From NCBI GenBank assembly GCA_001414345.1, contig LLCB01000084.1, forward strand, positions 62,001 through 126,000: 64,000 bases of DNA. The letters are read 5' to 3'. Shown here one piece after another: positions 24,715 through 39,620 of this stretch. Source of the DNA: Hymenoscyphus infarciens. Its lineage: Eukaryota > Ascomycota > Leotiomycetes > Helotiales > Helotiaceae. Positions within the stretch are counted from its first letter, which is position 1; every line of letters starts with the position of its first letter. The translations under genes and the position numbers were made by a program. A model generated the notes under the pieces. It did not search any database and had not been told where the DNA came from. It saw only the letters and a program-made list of their open reading frames with translations.

Positions 24715-25156
24715 CTCCTACTCGATCTAAATACTCCTAGATTATAATACTAATATACTTTAATAAACCTTTAGCTAAAACCTTTAAAGGATAAAAAACT
24801 AGGGAAGAATATATAAGTAAGAAGACTAATCAAAGTCTTTTAAGAAGTTAATTTAAGACATTAACTTTATCCTCTCCTTCTATATCTATAGTATATACTA
24901 AGACGCCTCTTATAGTTAAGTTACCTAGTATAGTATCTCCTCTTATACTTATATCATTTATATAGTTATAGTTATCTAAGATATAGTAGAAATCTATTAG
25001 CTAGTCTAGTTAATCCTTAATATACTCTTTTAAATATATAAGAAGTTGCTTATACTTTACGTCTTTATCTCGTCTTTTAGGTGTATTAGTACTAGGTTTA
25101 ACTTTAACTTTAATTAATCGATTAATACTAAGTAGATACTTAGTATCGTTGGTTTT

Positions 25157-25537
25157 TATAACGGCACGAAATATATACTACAGGAGAAGAGGTATATAGG
25201 AGTGTGTTCGAGACTAAATAACGTGAGTAGATACTAGGCTCTAATATAGAAGAAAAGGAAAAACTATCCTTCTTCTATACTAAGTATAAACATCTATATA
25301 TAAGAGGTTAGAGACTACTAAGTCCTAATAAGAATAATAACTGAGTTCTTTCTAATATAGCTACTAAAATAATAAGGGCTTTAAAGCTAAATATATAAGA
25401 CCTTAAAGCGAAATATATAATATCTAATCCTTATTCTCTTTAGCCCTTTCTATCTTATAAGTTATAGGAGTATTAGTAGTTATAAAGGTATTAGTAGTTT
25501 TATAAATACTAATAATTTAGAATAGTATGCTATTATA
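25157..25537 (-). repeat. 3' LTR of nested Gypsy element
   Basis: 381 bp. The outer end keeps CG-containing sequence (TATAACGGCACGAAA); the inner end is mutated. It belongs to the same family as the solo LTRs at 53207 and 53726. Confidence 0.93.
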
Positions 25538-26079
25538 TCCTCTCTTTTTTAAAAAGACTTATCCTAAGTCTTTAGTTATTAATTAATATAGTATTAAGTT
25601 AACTAAAGTATTATTTATGTAATTATTATAAAGAATATAACTTATCTACTATTATAGTATCTAGTAGTCAAGGTAAGGTTAGTAGCTAGTAGTATTATTA
25701 TTTTAAGAGATAATCGTTCTTTATTTACTATTATATACTATATAATAATAAATATAAATAGAAGAGAGGCTAATTATTAGTTATTAGGTAGAAAGCGGTA
25801 TACTACTATAGAGTTATTATATTCTTACTATTATTATATATTATAATAGTAATTATTAAGTAATAAATAATAATTATAAAGTAATAGCTATTATTATAAG
25901 TAGTATATTAGTAGGCGACTTTTCTCTAATTCTAACTTCTCTTCTTCTTTTCTTTTTATTTAAAATAATATATAATAAGAATACCTTTTAATTAGATATA
26001 TTCTTATATATTAACTTTTATCCTAGAATATATATATATATTATATATATATATATAAAAGTAAGTCTTTCCCTCCTTT

Positions 26080-26830
26080 ATTAGGCCTAGTTTAGAGCTA
26101 ATCTAATATAGTAAAATACCTCTCTCGTGTTCTCCTAGTACGCTTCTAGCTACTTACTAAGTCTACTACGTTTAGTATCTTTAGGTAAAATCTTAGAACG
26201 AAGATTATATATATGCTTTTAAGAAGCTAAAGTTAAAGAAGTATAAGTACTATATAGAATAGAATACTATATATATCTTAGTAAGTTTAATCTTAAATAT
26301 ATACTAAATCTGTTCTAACTTAAGTAGTTACTATAGTTTATAGAGAAGGAGTTTAATAAGCTTAAGCTTAAGAAGGAGAAAGAGGCTATTAAGAAGGCTA
26401 CTAAGGCTTTAGATAAGGTATTAGTTATTACTAGTATAGAGGTACTAAAGAATAGTTTAGAGATATAGTTCGCTCTCTTAGAAGAGACTTAGGCGCTTTA
26501 TACTAAGGTTATTATAAGTATCTCTTATTTATTAAAAGGGTTTTAGTTACTAATATTTAATAGTTCTTATACTATACTATAGAGGGTAGAACCTCTATCT
26601 AAACCTAGGTTTAAGTTCTCTTTAAAGCTTATTTAAAGAGTTTATAAGCGTTCTCTTCTAAGCTAGTTATAAGAGGTTACTAAGATAAGAAGCGTACTTA
26701 TAAGAAGGAGGTAGAGGAAGAGCTAGTTTAGACTTCTTATGCTTAAAAGAGTAAGGAGGAGAATAATAAGTTAGAAGAGGGAGAGGCTATAACTTAGAGA
26801 GGGTTAGTAAGCCTTATTTTAGTAGTAACT
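26080..26830 (+). pseudogene. Sense-oriented reading frame in the 3' region of the nested Gypsy element
   Basis: Downstream of the Gypsy pol but on the opposite (plus) strand, one frame from about 26080 reads as a plausible protein once TAA/TAG are taken as mutated Gln/Trp. It includes a Lys/Glu-rich helix (EKEFNKLKLKKEKEAIKKA) followed by an amphipathic segment. Because TGA is almost absent here by composition, lack of other stops is weak evidence; the periodic charge pattern is the better argument. It might be a fragment of another nested element, perhaps a DNA-transposon tail, or an antisense gene of the Gypsy family. Confidence 0.35.
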
Positions 26831-27199
26831 TAGTCTTAGTTCTTTACTTTATTAATTTTAAATATTCCTACTAGTTAGTGTTTTATCTTAGGTTTTTATT
26901 ATAAGTTCTTTATTAAAGGTAACTAGAATTAGAGAGTATTAATAGAGTTTTATAAATTAACTCTTTTACTTAACTCTTATCTAATTCTTCTATATTAATC
27001 TATTTAGAGAGGAGTTAGAATAGTCTTAGCTATTCTAGATATTTAGTATAAAAGTCTTTTAAATAATATAATAAACCTTAAAAATTATCTATAAGATACT
27101 AAGTAGGATCTAAATTATATCTAATCTATCTTATCTAGTACTATAACTATCTTTTAAAAAGTCTACTACTAAGTATTTCTTAAACCTCTTATTCTTATA

Positions 27200-30100
27200 T
27201 ATCTTAAATAATATCTAGTAGAGGCTTTAAAGCCTTTTATCTTAGTAGAAGGGTATTTAGATCTTTTAAAAGTATATTAAAGGTAAAAACATTATAAATT
27301 AATAATCCTTCTAGAAGTTTTAGCTTATAAGAGTATCTTATATAATCTAGTATTTTAAAAAGTCCTATCTACTATTTAATAAGCTTTTAGCTAGAACGAT
27401 TTATTTTAAGATTCTTAGTAGATAAGTAAACTTTATCTCTAATATCCTAGTTAATAGCTTTTTAGTATTAATTTATATTATTCTCTATCCTTTTTTAAGC
27501 CTTATTTATATTATCTTTTATTATCTTCTAAGTAGAGTATATATATTAGGCTACTTTTACTACCTTATTATAGTTAAGACGTTTCTAGAGAATAGACGTC
27601 TTTAGCGTATTCTAGTTCTATAAAGTCCTTAGGTCGAGTCTAAACTTAAGCTAATAAGAGGTTATACTAATAGATAAGTATAAAAGTGTTATTTATACTC
27701 TATCTATTAGAGGGATTAATTCGCTCTAATTATCTTAGTAGTAGTTTATAAAGAGCTTTAGTCTCTAATTAATATATTAGTTTATTATCTCTATCTATCT
27801 ATCTATTTATTTATAATAGGCGGTACTAAGCTTAAGCTTAATACTAATTATTTCATAAAATTTAGTCTAAAATAATAATATAAATTAAAGTCTTTAATTA
27901 GATATAATTAATTTAAAGTAGTAACTGAAATAGTAAATCTATTAAATAAAGAGTTTAGCTAAGCTTTTAGCGTTTATAGTTAAGTAGTAGAGTATTAATA
28001 CTAAATCCTTTCTAAGTTAGTTAATAAATACTAGTATAGTGTTAAATCTATATTTATTCTTTAAGAATAATTTAAAATCTATATATAAATATTATATAAG
28101 ATAGTTAAGTATTAGAAGAGAGTAAAGAAAGCTTTACTACTTAGTCTATTAAGGATAAGAGTATTTATAAGCTTAATAATTTACTATATACCTCTTATAG
28201 TCTAAACCTAGTCTAACCTAGTAGTAGTATTATACTAATAACTAGTATATCTTTTTCGTACTTAGGTAAGTACTAGATACTTAGTTATAGACTTCTTAGA
28301 TTAGCTTTATATATAGTTTAGTATTCCTTTAAACGTAAAGTCGATTCTTAAAGAGAAGTAAATTATCTAGTAAAATAGAGTATTTATTTAGAAGTTTATA
28401 ATATTCTTTCTAAAAGTAGTATAGATTATCTTCTTTTAACTTCTAAATTATATCTAAACTTAACTTTAGAATAATATCTATTATATTAAGAGATATAGAC
28501 TATTTTTATAAAAAGATCTAAGTAAGTTTAGTATTAATTTAGAGGTTTAACTAATTAGGTCTTAAGAGAGTATATAAGTAGCTATCTAATTTAGCTTAAT
28601 TATAGGTTTTTAGGTCTTATTTATATTAAGTTAATATATCTACTTTTTAATTACTCTTCTTAGATATAAATTAAATCTAAAAGTTAAAGTCTAATAAAAA
28701 CTCTATTTATTAGACTTACTTAGCTATAAGTAGCTTAGTTATTATAAAGTATTCTAATAATCTATAGTCTAAATATATGTTAATATACTTCTAATATAAT
28801 ATAAGTTTAGAGTACTATTTCTTAAAAGCTTCTATAATAATAGATAGTTCTTTATTATAAATCTTCTAGTTTAATTTATAGCTAACTAGGACGTATAAGT
28901 AGAACTTAATAAAGTACTAAAGGCTATTATATTATTATAAGAAAACACCTACTATTACTCCTTCTAAGGAGTCTATTTCTACCTTTATATTATAATCGAG
29001 GTTAAAGTAGTATAAGGTTTATATAATAAGTAGCTTAGTCTTTAGTACTTTAAAAGCTTTATTATATTTAGATATTTATAGAAAAGGCTTTAAAGGGTAT
29101 ATTATTATAGTTAGGGGTTTAGTAATTTTAGTATAACCTTTAATAAATTATTTATAAAATCCTATAAACTCTAGATAAGACTTTATACTTATTATAGTAG
29201 TAGGTTAGACCTAGTTTTATAGAGGTTCTACTTTTTTAGGATTAACTTTAAGTTCTTTTATAATTAAGATAAATCTTAAGTATTTAACTCTAATAATACT
29301 AAATTTACTTTTCTTAATATCTACTTAGAGTCTTACTTCTTAAAGCTAATTTAGAACCTTCTTAACTTATTTCTTATATTTTTTAATAGTATTTAAATAA
29401 ATTAAAATATTATCTAAGTAGGTGATATAGAAGTTATTTAGATAATTAATTAAGACGTTGTTTATATAATATTAATAGGTAGTAGAGCTATTATAGAGTC
29501 TAAAAGGAAAGACCTTATATTTATATATACTATATCTAGTTTTAAACGTAGTTATCTCTTCTAAGGTAGAGTCTATCTAGATATAATAGAAAGCTTATCT
29601 TATATCTAACTTAGTAAAGATTTTAGCTATTCTTATTCTTAAAAAGAGCTTATTAATTTAAGGGATTAGGTAGAGATTATTTTAGGTTAGAATATTAAGC
29701 TTCTTATAATTAATATAAAACTATAGCTTATTACTATTAGCTTTTTTAATAAAGAGTACTAGAGAGGTAAAAAGGCTATTATTATTAATAATAAACCCTT
29801 TATCTAGGTTCTTTATAAGATACTCCTTTATAGCTTTAAGCTCTATAGTTAACTATTAATATAAAAGCGAAAAGGAGTTAAGAAGTAGTTTATTTAAAGT
29901 AATCTTATAGTTATATTTATAGTAAGGAGAGAGCTTATTAGAAGCTACTTTTAAGAATACGTCTTTATAAGAAGAATAATATTTTAAGAGTTAAGCTTAT
30001 ATTAAGGCTCTTATATTATTATTATTTTAAAGAGAGGCTAACTTTTTATTAATAATCTAATCTAGCTTATAAATACTAGTTATATAAAATTCTAAGTTAG

Positions 30101-32400
30101 GTTGTTTTATATTAAAGTATATAGTATTAGTACTTATTTTACTAATAAAAGAGTATAGAGTCTAGTTTTTTAAAACTATACTAGTAGTTTAAAGGAGCTT
30201 TAGACTAGAGTTAAAGGTTAAAATTTTAAGAGGAGTTATTATTATAGATAAGAGTAATAGCTTAGCTATATTTATAAGTCTATCTTTTTCTATATCTTTC
30301 TTATTACTAGATAGTATACTCTCTCTAATTTATATCTAACTAGTAATTTAAAAAGAGTTTCTAGTTCTAGCTAGAAAGTAGAAGTAAGATCTTCTTACTA
30401 AAGTAGAGAGTTAGAGAGTAATCGGCTAGTTAAGTAATCTAGCTTTTTAAGAGATTAAGAAGGACTTTAAAATAGTTTAACTACTTATTACTAATAATTA
30501 GGTCTTATTATCTAAGGTCTAAGATAATAAAGAGATAGTTATAAATATAATGTTTATCTATATTTAAATAGAGTTATATAAACTAAGTTACCTAGCTTTT
30601 AGTACTATTATTATATTTATAAATAGATATCGAATATAGTAGTTTCTAGATCTATAAACCTATTACTTTAGATAATTAAAGAGCTAGGGGTCGATTTAGA
30701 AATAGGTACTTATTTACTTCTATATCTACTAAAGCTTATATTTTAATACTATATCCTTATATATTAAGAGTAGTATTTATAAGGAACTGTTTTCCTTTTA
30801 TAAGCTTAAAGAGGTTAAGTCTAATTAGATTATATTTATATAGACTTAGAAAGGAATTTTTACCTAGGCCTCTTTGTTTTCCTTCTAACTTAGCTTAGAG
30901 TTAGAGTACTCTTTAAAAGGTTATTCTTCTTTAGGTTAATTATCTATTTTATTAATATTAAGAAGATTAGAGTAATTAGGTTTAAAATACTTAAGCTTAC
31001 TATAATAGTAATACTTTATACTAGTAAGAACTTAGTCTATTAATATAGTTTTTGATTTTTTACTAGTAGAAAATAGTTTAGGAGTTTATAAAATCTTCTA
31101 AGAGGTAGGATTAAGTCTATAAGAGAGTAGAGAGGGTTTTAGAGTTAAGCTAAGTAAGGATTAAAAAGTATATATCTTTTTAAATAATAAAGTTATACTA
31201 ATTAGTTTAGCTATAGTACTAGTTATAGATAACTCTATGTTTTAGTACTTCTCTTTATCTAAGGCTAAAAGATATACTACTATCTTATTAAAATTATAAT
31301 TCTAATCTCTCTTAGCTAAAGTAGAGCTATCTTAAAGCTATAGTATAATCTTATCCTATATCTAGTAGAATCTTTCTAACTCTAGTATTCTCTTAAGTAT
31401 AGTTATATTTAAGAAGTATACTCTAAAATCTAAAAAAGTTTCTCTTATATAACCCTTTCTATCTATTTATAAGGCTTAAAATTTATTTTAAATATTCTCC
31501 TTCTTATAACTAGTTAGGAAGTAAGAATTAAAGAGTTTAATTATATCTTATTAATCTTTAAAAGCTATGTTACTTATATTTAACTTATATTAAGGCTCTA
31601 AGTAGTTCTTAGTAAGTTTTATAGTTATCTCTTAGATAAAGGCTTTATAAGTTTTAAGTATATAGTAATAGTCGACGTTTACTTAAAGTCTATTATATAT
31701 AGATATCTTCTATTACTTATAAGTAGATAAAGTACTATTATTTAAAGGTTTAATTTTCTCAATAATTTTACATTTAGTAGGTTATTAAGCTCTTAATAAG
31801 GTTTTAGCTTATAATTATAAGGTAGATTATTATAAAAGAAGAATATTAAAGATTAAGTTTTATATTTAAAGATAGTCTAGTATAATAGAAAAGTATAAAA
31901 GAGGAGTTTAATTATTTCTTAGTAAATATCTATTAATCTATTATACTAAATCTACTAATTAGGCGATTTAGTTATCTTACTACTAAATTCTTTTATCTTT
32001 TTCTTAGTTCTTAGCCTTTATAGCCTAAATTACTCCTTATATCTTATCTATATTAGAGAAGTCTTAGTTATCTCTCTAGCTTTTAGAAGTAACCTCTTTA
32101 CCTTTATTACTCTAGGACTTTTTATTCTTTAGTAAGTAGTGTTAAGTTGAGGACTTTTCTATAAGTACTTAACTTTATTCTCTAAAGAGGGGCTCTATAC
32201 TTTAAAGTAGAGCTTAAGAAGAACCTAGAGTCGCTTCTAAGTCTAATATATTAAATATTAAAAAAGAGAGAGTAAAGAGAGCGATTTAAGAGTTTTCTAG
32301 ATAACTATTAATATTATTAACTATTTAAATTATATATAGTAATCTCTATACTAAGAGGGTTATTAAGATTCTTAAGAATACTTAGTATATTCTAATCTCT
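27200..32400 (-). pseudogene. Gypsy gag-pol, RIP-mutated
   Basis: Minus-strand coding remnant. From right to left: Gag with CCHC knuckle, protease region, reverse transcriptase with the YLDD box changed to YLDN near 29.4 kb, RNase H, integrase DDE core near 27.9 kb. Many TAA/TAG interruptions. Limits are approximate. Confidence 0.8.
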
Positions 32401-32616
32401 TAATATATAAGATACGATTTTTACTAGCTATTTATATAGATACTAAACCCTAGTATTACTAGCTGTCTAAGTAGTCTCTAATTACTTAGCTATTTAAGAA
32501 TATGTTATTATAGTCTAATTCTAAGCTAAATCGAAATTGAAATAAAAAGAGCGACGATAAGCTTAAAAGAGATATTATAAAGACTATTACTAGTAAAGAA
32601 GAGTTTTTCTTTTTTA

Positions 32617-32997
32617 TATAATAGTACGAAATATATACTATAGGAGAAGAGGTATATAAGAGTATATTCGAGACTAAATAACGTAAGTAGATACTAGGCT
32701 CTAATATAAAAGAAAAGGAAAAACTATCCTTCTTTTATACTAAGTATAAACATTTATATATAAGAGGTTAAAGACTACTAAGTTCTAATAAGAATAATAA
32801 CCGAGTCCTTTTTAATATAGCTACTAAAATAATAAGGGCTTTAAAGCTAAATATATAAGACTTTAAAGCGAAATATATAATATCTGATTCTTACTCTCTT
32901 TAGCTCTTTCTATCTTATGAGTTATAGGAGTATTAGCAGTTATAGAGGTATCGGCAGTTTTACGAATGCCGACAATTTAGAATAGCGTGCTATTATA
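32617..32997 (-). repeat. 5' LTR of nested Gypsy element
   Basis: 381 bp. Here the right (outer) end keeps GC-rich sequence (GTATCGGCAG, GAATGCCGACAA, TAGCGTGC) that is mutated in the other LTR, while its left (inner) end is TATAATAGTACG. Confidence 0.93.
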
Positions 32998-34649
32998 GTT
33001 TTAATACGCTTTTATATACTAGGAAAACGTTCGATTAAGAGTTCTCTATACTTAGTATATATAATATTAGTAGGCCTCGTTAGTAAGAGTTAGAGTAGTA
33101 TCTAAAAGGCTTCTTTAAAGAGTATAGTAGATGCCTAGTATAATAGAGGTAGTAAAGTATTAGAATAATAGCGTTTTAGAGATAGCTTAATTTTAAGACT
33201 TTATATAATAGATAGTAATATATCTCTTATAGCTTCTACTACTCTTATAGCTTCTACTACTCTTATAGGTTCTACTACTTCTATAGATTCTACTACTTCT
33301 ACTACTCTTATAGGTTCTATATCCTTATCTTCGATATTGTCTAAATTAGTATTCTTATACCTAGAGTAGTTATTAGAAGCCTATTTACTCTTAGAGTTAT
33401 TCTAGGCTAGGTCTACTAGAATAGGTTTTCTTTCTTTTAAGAGCTTCTAAGAATAGAGATTAATAACTTTATTTATTAGTACTCTAATAGAAAGAGTATA
33501 GTTATAAGAGTCGATTTAAGTACTAAGAGTAACCTATTTAAAACTAGTAGCTTTAAGGTAACTAGAACTCTAAGACTACTATTTAAGATAGTCCTAGTTA
33601 CTAGTAAGGTTCTAAATAAAGTAACTTAAGATAGCTAGACATCTTCTAACTAAGCTAGTATTACCTTCTCTACTAATCTATATATTAAGGTTTCTTATAC
33701 CTCTATTCTTTTATAGATAGTTAATAAATTTCCTTTATATACTAAGTAGATTTATAAAAAAGATAATATTAGTATCTTAATATTTAACTTCGATATTAGC
33801 GTCTAGAATAAGGAGTTATAGACCTATAAGAAGTTTTCGTTTAATAACTATAACCTAGGTATATTATAGTATAATAAGATATTATAGCTAGTTTATTTTA
33901 ACCTAGGTTTCTTTTTAAATAACTATAAGTATAATAATTATATCTTAGGACTTAATTTAGTCTAGACTAAAAATATATAAGAAGTATTTAAATAGTAGAT
34001 AGTACTTATTTATATTATCTTACTAGTTTACCTTTTCCTACTTTATATAATAGGTAATAAAGTATTAAATAATCTAGTAGAGTAAGTATATTCTATTATA
34101 GCTACTATTAATTTTAGATAAGTAATACTAGATATTATAACTAGTAGAGTTAGTCTTTAAACTTCTAGATAATAGAAGTTTTAAGTATTAAGTATTAATA
34201 TCTATAAAGTTAAAGAAGAGTTCTTTTAAGAAAGTAATAGCTTTTAACTTCTTAAAAGTTATATTAGAAGCGATTCTAGTATTTAATATTTTTTAAGTAA
34301 GATAAGTATCTAAAAAAGATAATTTATAGATAATAGAGAGAGTTTAATTATAAGATATTTAAGTATTAGATATATATAAGTAGTTAGTATAGTAGCTAGA
34401 GTACTAAGTAGCTAGCTATATAATACGAATCGTTAGTCTTAGTAATATAATCTCCTCTTATAATTTATGTTATATAGTTATATAACTTTTAAAAACTATA
34501 ATAAAAAACATTTTTTAAGTACTAGGTCTATTTTTTAGTATCTAAAGATATAATAATATAAATATAAAGAGTATATTTTATAACTTTTTTTTATTTTCTT
34601 TAAAGTATTAGATATAGCTTTATAGTATTTTAAGTAAGTATAGAGTAAT

Positions 34650-37600
34650 AGTAGTACTCTACTAAGCTTTTAAATACCTCTTTTCTTAATACCTATTAAG
34701 AATTAGAACTTCTTAAAAGTATTCCTAAGAAGAGGTTTTATAAGTCTATCTACTACTTACTCTTTTATACTAATAAACATAAGGTTTATATATTCTTTAG
34801 CTTATACTTCTTTAACTTTAGCATCTTAAGTAGTAATATACTTAGTATAGTTATAGTAGATAAGGTTTTTTATAAGTACTATAGCCTCTTAATTATTATA
34901 GAGGATTACTATAGTAACCCTTAGTTTAGTCTCTAGAATAAGCTAGTTTAGGAGACGTTATAGCTAAATAGCTTTGTTTATAGTATTTATCTCCCTCTTA
35001 AGTTCTACTTTATATAAGAATAGTAAGACTATAGCCTATCTTTTAAATAACTATAAGATAACGCTACTATCTATATTAAAGAGGTATTTAGAAGTAGATT
35101 ATCTAGTTCTATAGTATCTAGCCTAGTTAGTATCTAAATAGCTTATAAGTCTTTTAAGCTTATCTTAAAATACTAAGTTATAGTTTATAGTACTCTTAAG
35201 ATAATATATAATTTATTTTACTACTATCTAATATTTATTAGTTAGATTAGATAAGAATCTACTTATAATAGATATAAGGTAGGTAATATCTAGTTAAGTA
35301 CTAAGTATAGTATATATAAATAAGCCTATTATAGACTAATATTAACGTTTAAAGGTCTTTAACGCCTTATAGTCTTTAGAAGTACTTATAAGATAATTAT
35401 TTACTTCTATTAATATATAATATATCTTAGCTTTAAGTATATTAAAGTTATAAAGTATTTTTTTAATATAGATATATTATCTTAATTAAAAGATACATTA
35501 CCTTCTATTATAAGTTACTATTATTCTAAGATAGAAAGCTACTAGTCTAAGATTAGATATCTTAAATTATTAACTAAGTACTATCTTAATTTTATTAATT
35601 TCTTTTATTAAAGTACTAGTAATAAGGAGGTTATTAATATAGGTTATAATAATAATATCTTTATAGTAAAAGACTCTAGTATCTATATTAAGTAGTTTAA
35701 AGCTAAGCGTTTTTAGAAAGCTATAGAGAGTATTATACTAGACTTTAAGAGCTTATTTTAATCTATAAAGTGCTTTTTTAAGTTTATAGACTTTAGTACT
35801 ATCTCTCTTACTATTTAAGAGTTCTATATAGACCTCTTCTTTAATATTACTATATAAAAAAGTAGTTTTAATATCTATCTATTTAATCTTCTAGTTTAAA
35901 GTAATAGCGATTATAAAGATAAGTTTATAACTTATTAGCTTTATAATAGTAGTAAAGGTTTTGTTAAAGTTAATACTCTCTTCTTATTTAAAGCTATAAA
36001 CTACTTAGTAGGCCTTATACTAAGTAATCTAGCCTTTATTACCTATCTTAAACTTATAAACCTATCTATCTATAAGGACCTTTTAGTTTACTAGTCTATC
36101 TACTACCTTCTAAGTGTTATTTTCCTTAATAGAGTCTACTTCCTTATTTTTAGCCTCTATCTATTTCTTAGCTTTAGTATAAGTATAGGCTTATTTATAT
36201 ATTTATAGTTTAAAAACGTTATATTATACCTAGGCTAGTAGTACTACTATAAACTATAACTTATTAATTAGCTAGTAGATAAGAGTAAATAGTAGTAGGT
36301 TAGATAAGAGTACTAGTTAAAGGCTATAGTTATCTATATAGTCTACTATATCGTCTAATAAGGTTCTAAGACTACTAAGGTTAGAGCTATTATTATTTAT
36401 AGAGGGTTATAACCTTTAATATACTTATAACCTTAATACTCTTATAGTAGTAGATATAGCTAGATTATAGTATATAACGATTATAGGCTTTAATAGTAGT
36501 AGAGTAGATAAAGGTATTACTTCTTTATTTTAATAAAGTATTAGGATATCGTTTTCTAAATTATTAGATAGCTCTATAACTCTAAGGCTTTTAAGTTTAA
36601 ATAAAGGTAGTAAGTAGCCTAGTCTTAGATATACTTATAGTTTCTTTATTTAACCCCTTTCTCTTAGAGGTATAAGTCTTTAATCTTTTATCTCCTAATA
36701 GTATATCCTACTAGTAGTCTATAACTTATATTTATAAGATTTTTTAATTAGCTTTATAACTATTTTAGTAGTATTTATAGTAGCTCTCTTAATTTTAAAT
36801 ATAGAGTTAGCTTTAAAGTTCTTACTTTATTATTAATTAGAATCTACTTTATTAAGTTATTAATCTAAAGTAATCTTAGAGGTAGAGACTTTAAATACTA
36901 GTTCTTTCTCTTATAAGTTAACTTATCTTTTATTAATATAAATATTATTAGCTTAAACGATTTTCTTATTAGTAGTCTAGATCTACTTAATATAATCTCC
37001 TTTATAGCTTATTAAGTATCTAGAAAAGGTTTAAGCCTCTTTAAGCTTACTCTTTTTAAGCTTATTTTTAAGAACTATATACTATAACCTTATAATTCTT
37101 AAATAATTAATATAAGAGTATAAGCTAGTAATAGCCTTAAAGAGGGAAATTTTAATAGCTATATAAATACGTCTTTAGTAAAGATAGATAAAGGTTTATA
37201 ATAATTTAAGCTAAAGGTAGTTAATATAAAAGTTAAAGTAGTACCTTCTTATTATCTCTACTATCTATTATAAGGTTTACTCTAGGCGTTTAATAGCTCT
37301 ATTTATCTTAAGATTATTTAGAAGTATAGTTTTAAGTATAATATCTTCTTTCTTAAGATATTTACTAAGAGTAGTACTAATATATTTACCTCTATTATTA
37401 CTATAAATATAATAGATCTATTATTTAAAGCACTTATAAGTAGTCTTATATTCTTTAAAATAATATAATATATTACTTTTATATTTTATACTATAAGCTT
37501 CTACGTCTTTTATTTTATTATAGTAAAAGTATACCTAGTATTAAAAACTAAATAGTCTAGTTTTTAGAAGTCTTATAACGTCTATATATACTAATTCTAT

Positions 37601-39620
37601 AAGGTATTATCTAGGCTCTATATAGCCTAAATAAGAAACTAATTTTATACACCCTTTTATATAAGTAGTATAGATATAGCCTTTTATATATATCTTTTTA
37701 TCTATACTATAAGATCTTTTATAAAGTATCTTAATTACTTTATTACTTATATATCTTAAATAAGTATACTAAGTTATATTTACTAGCTTATTAGTATAGG
37801 CAATCTAGGCTTTAGTTGATATTTTAGAGTATAGGTAAGAGCATAGTAGAAGCTTATATTAGCTTAGAAGTGCTAGAAGTCCTTTATACTCTATAGACTA
37901 AATTATAGTACTAGGAAGAGTTCCTAGTATTAATATCTAGAGGTTACCTTTAATAGTAAGTTTATAGACATATAGGGTTTTAGTATTTAGTAGAGTTTAA
38001 ATATACTTATATATTTTCTATAAGTCTACTTAGAGTCTCTTATTTAATAGCTATAAAAAAGAAAGAAGGTTAGCTCTTAGAGTAGAGTAGTAGAGTATAT
38101 TAGAGAGTAGTAGTATCTATAAACTAGTTTCTATTTCTATAACTAACTTTACTATTTCTTTAGAAATAATAGATAATTATATTCTACTAATACCTACTAC
38201 TATTTATAGTTTATTAGAGTCTAAGGGCCTTAGATTTATAAAAAGTAACTTCTAGTAATAGATAGATTTAAAGTATCTATTATTAATAATCTATCTTTAT
38301 AATAAGGATTTAGACGTTAAAGCTCTTAGTACTTTAAGGTTTAGTATAAGATATACTATCTAAGCTTAATAAGAAACAAAGTAATAGTTAGCTTTATTAT
38401 TTTAGTTAATAACTAATAGTCTAGTAAATACTATAGTAGTAGTCTTAGTATTCTTATCTTTTAACTTCTTTTTCTAATCCTAGGTATTACTTTAAGAGTA
38501 AGAACGCTTCTTATATTTAATAGCTTTTATAGCTACCTTATTAACTATTTACTTATTATAAGCTAGCTTTAGGTAAAGATATTTCTTAATATAATTTACT
38601 TCTAAATAATATATTTTACTATAATATATATATTTTAGTATTTTATTAGTTCTAGACTATTTATAAGTAAGTATACCTATTATTATATTATTAATATCTA
38701 TAATTATATACTATTCCTTCTTTTAAACTACTATTATAAGTTTACTAATAGGTATAATATAGCTAGTATTATTAATATAGTTATAAGTCTAGGTCTAATA
38801 TCCTTTAAAAGTGTTATATACTAGAGTAAGGCTAAATATATAGAGTTAGCTAAACTAAGGATCTTTAAGTTTAGTATCTAATAAGATAAGTAAGAGCTTA
38901 TAATCAATCTAGAGGAACTAAGAGTTATACTCTTAGATAAAGGCGAAGACGTTAAGCTATAAGAATAAGAGCTTACTTATAAGTCGATTAAATTATACTA
39001 ATTCTTTAGACTAAAATCGTTTTATAAGAAGTTATAAGATATTATTACTATTATTCTTAATATAGTTCTTAGCTAAGAAGCTATACTTACTACGTATTAT
39101 ATAAGATCTAATATCTAAGAATTTAATCTATTCTTTATCCTCCTTTCTATATTCTTTCTTCTTAGCTACTATTAGCTCTAGAATAATAGCTTATCTAAGA
39201 CTTATAGCTTATACTTTTAAGAGAGTATCTAGTTACTACTTCTTATAAGTAATAAGCTACTTATAGTAGTAGTCTTTAATATAAAGGCTATTAATAACTC
39301 GTCTTTCCTATTTAGTCTAGTTAGCTTTATTAAGCTCTTAGATATTATTTTAAGTTTAATTTTTAGTAGATATAATTAAGAAGAGCTAGGTAGGCTAGGA
39401 GTAGAGAAAGTAGGAGTAATAAGTAAAGATTCTTTAGTATAGAGTCTAAAGATATTTATAAAGCTTAGAGAAGAAGAAAGAAGTTCGTTTTCTAATAAGA
39501 ATAATTTAGTAGTATTAGAGCTAGTATTAGTTTCAAATTCAGTTTTAGATTTAGATTTAGATTCTAGATTAGAGAGTATATAGTTAGAGTTTTTAAGTAG
39601 GTTATCTTTATAAAAGTGTT
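34650..39620 (-). pseudogene. Copia gag-pol, RIP-mutated (copy 2)
   Basis: Mirror of copy 1 (coordinates sum to 51440). CCHC knuckle about 38560-38635, RT active-site block about 35625-35648, Gag start near 39.6 kb. Non-functional, with the same kind of stop codons as copy 1. Confidence 0.85.

Larger units (their letters stand above)
25157..32997 (-). mobile_element. Ty3/Gypsy LTR retrotransposon nested in Copia copy 2
   Basis: 7,841 bp with 381-bp LTRs (25157-25537 and 32617-32997) and target duplication GTTTT (25152-25156 and 32998-33002). Ends are TATAAC...TTATA, i.e. TG...CA after RIP. A polypyrimidine stretch (TCCTCTCTTTTTT) just right of 25537 is the polypurine tract on the minus strand, fixing orientation. 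On the minus strand I can read a CCHC knuckle (about 30970-31015), Gypsy reverse transcriptase (TYLDNILIY near 29.4 kb) and an integrase core (about 27830-27920, ending LSTAYY). The insertion point corresponds to 18436-18440 in Copia copy 1, inside the extra frame. Confidence 0.95.
24830..34291 (-). pseudogene. Extra Copia reading frame, copy 2, interrupted by the nested Gypsy element
   Basis: Counterpart of the 538-codon frame of copy 1. Segments 34291-32998 and 25156-24830 flank the nested element. The start codon is ATA (ATG in copy 1), a RIP-type change. The stop is TGA as in copy 1. The hexapeptide repeat at about 33226-33325 has a different order of units from copy 1. Confidence 0.6.
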
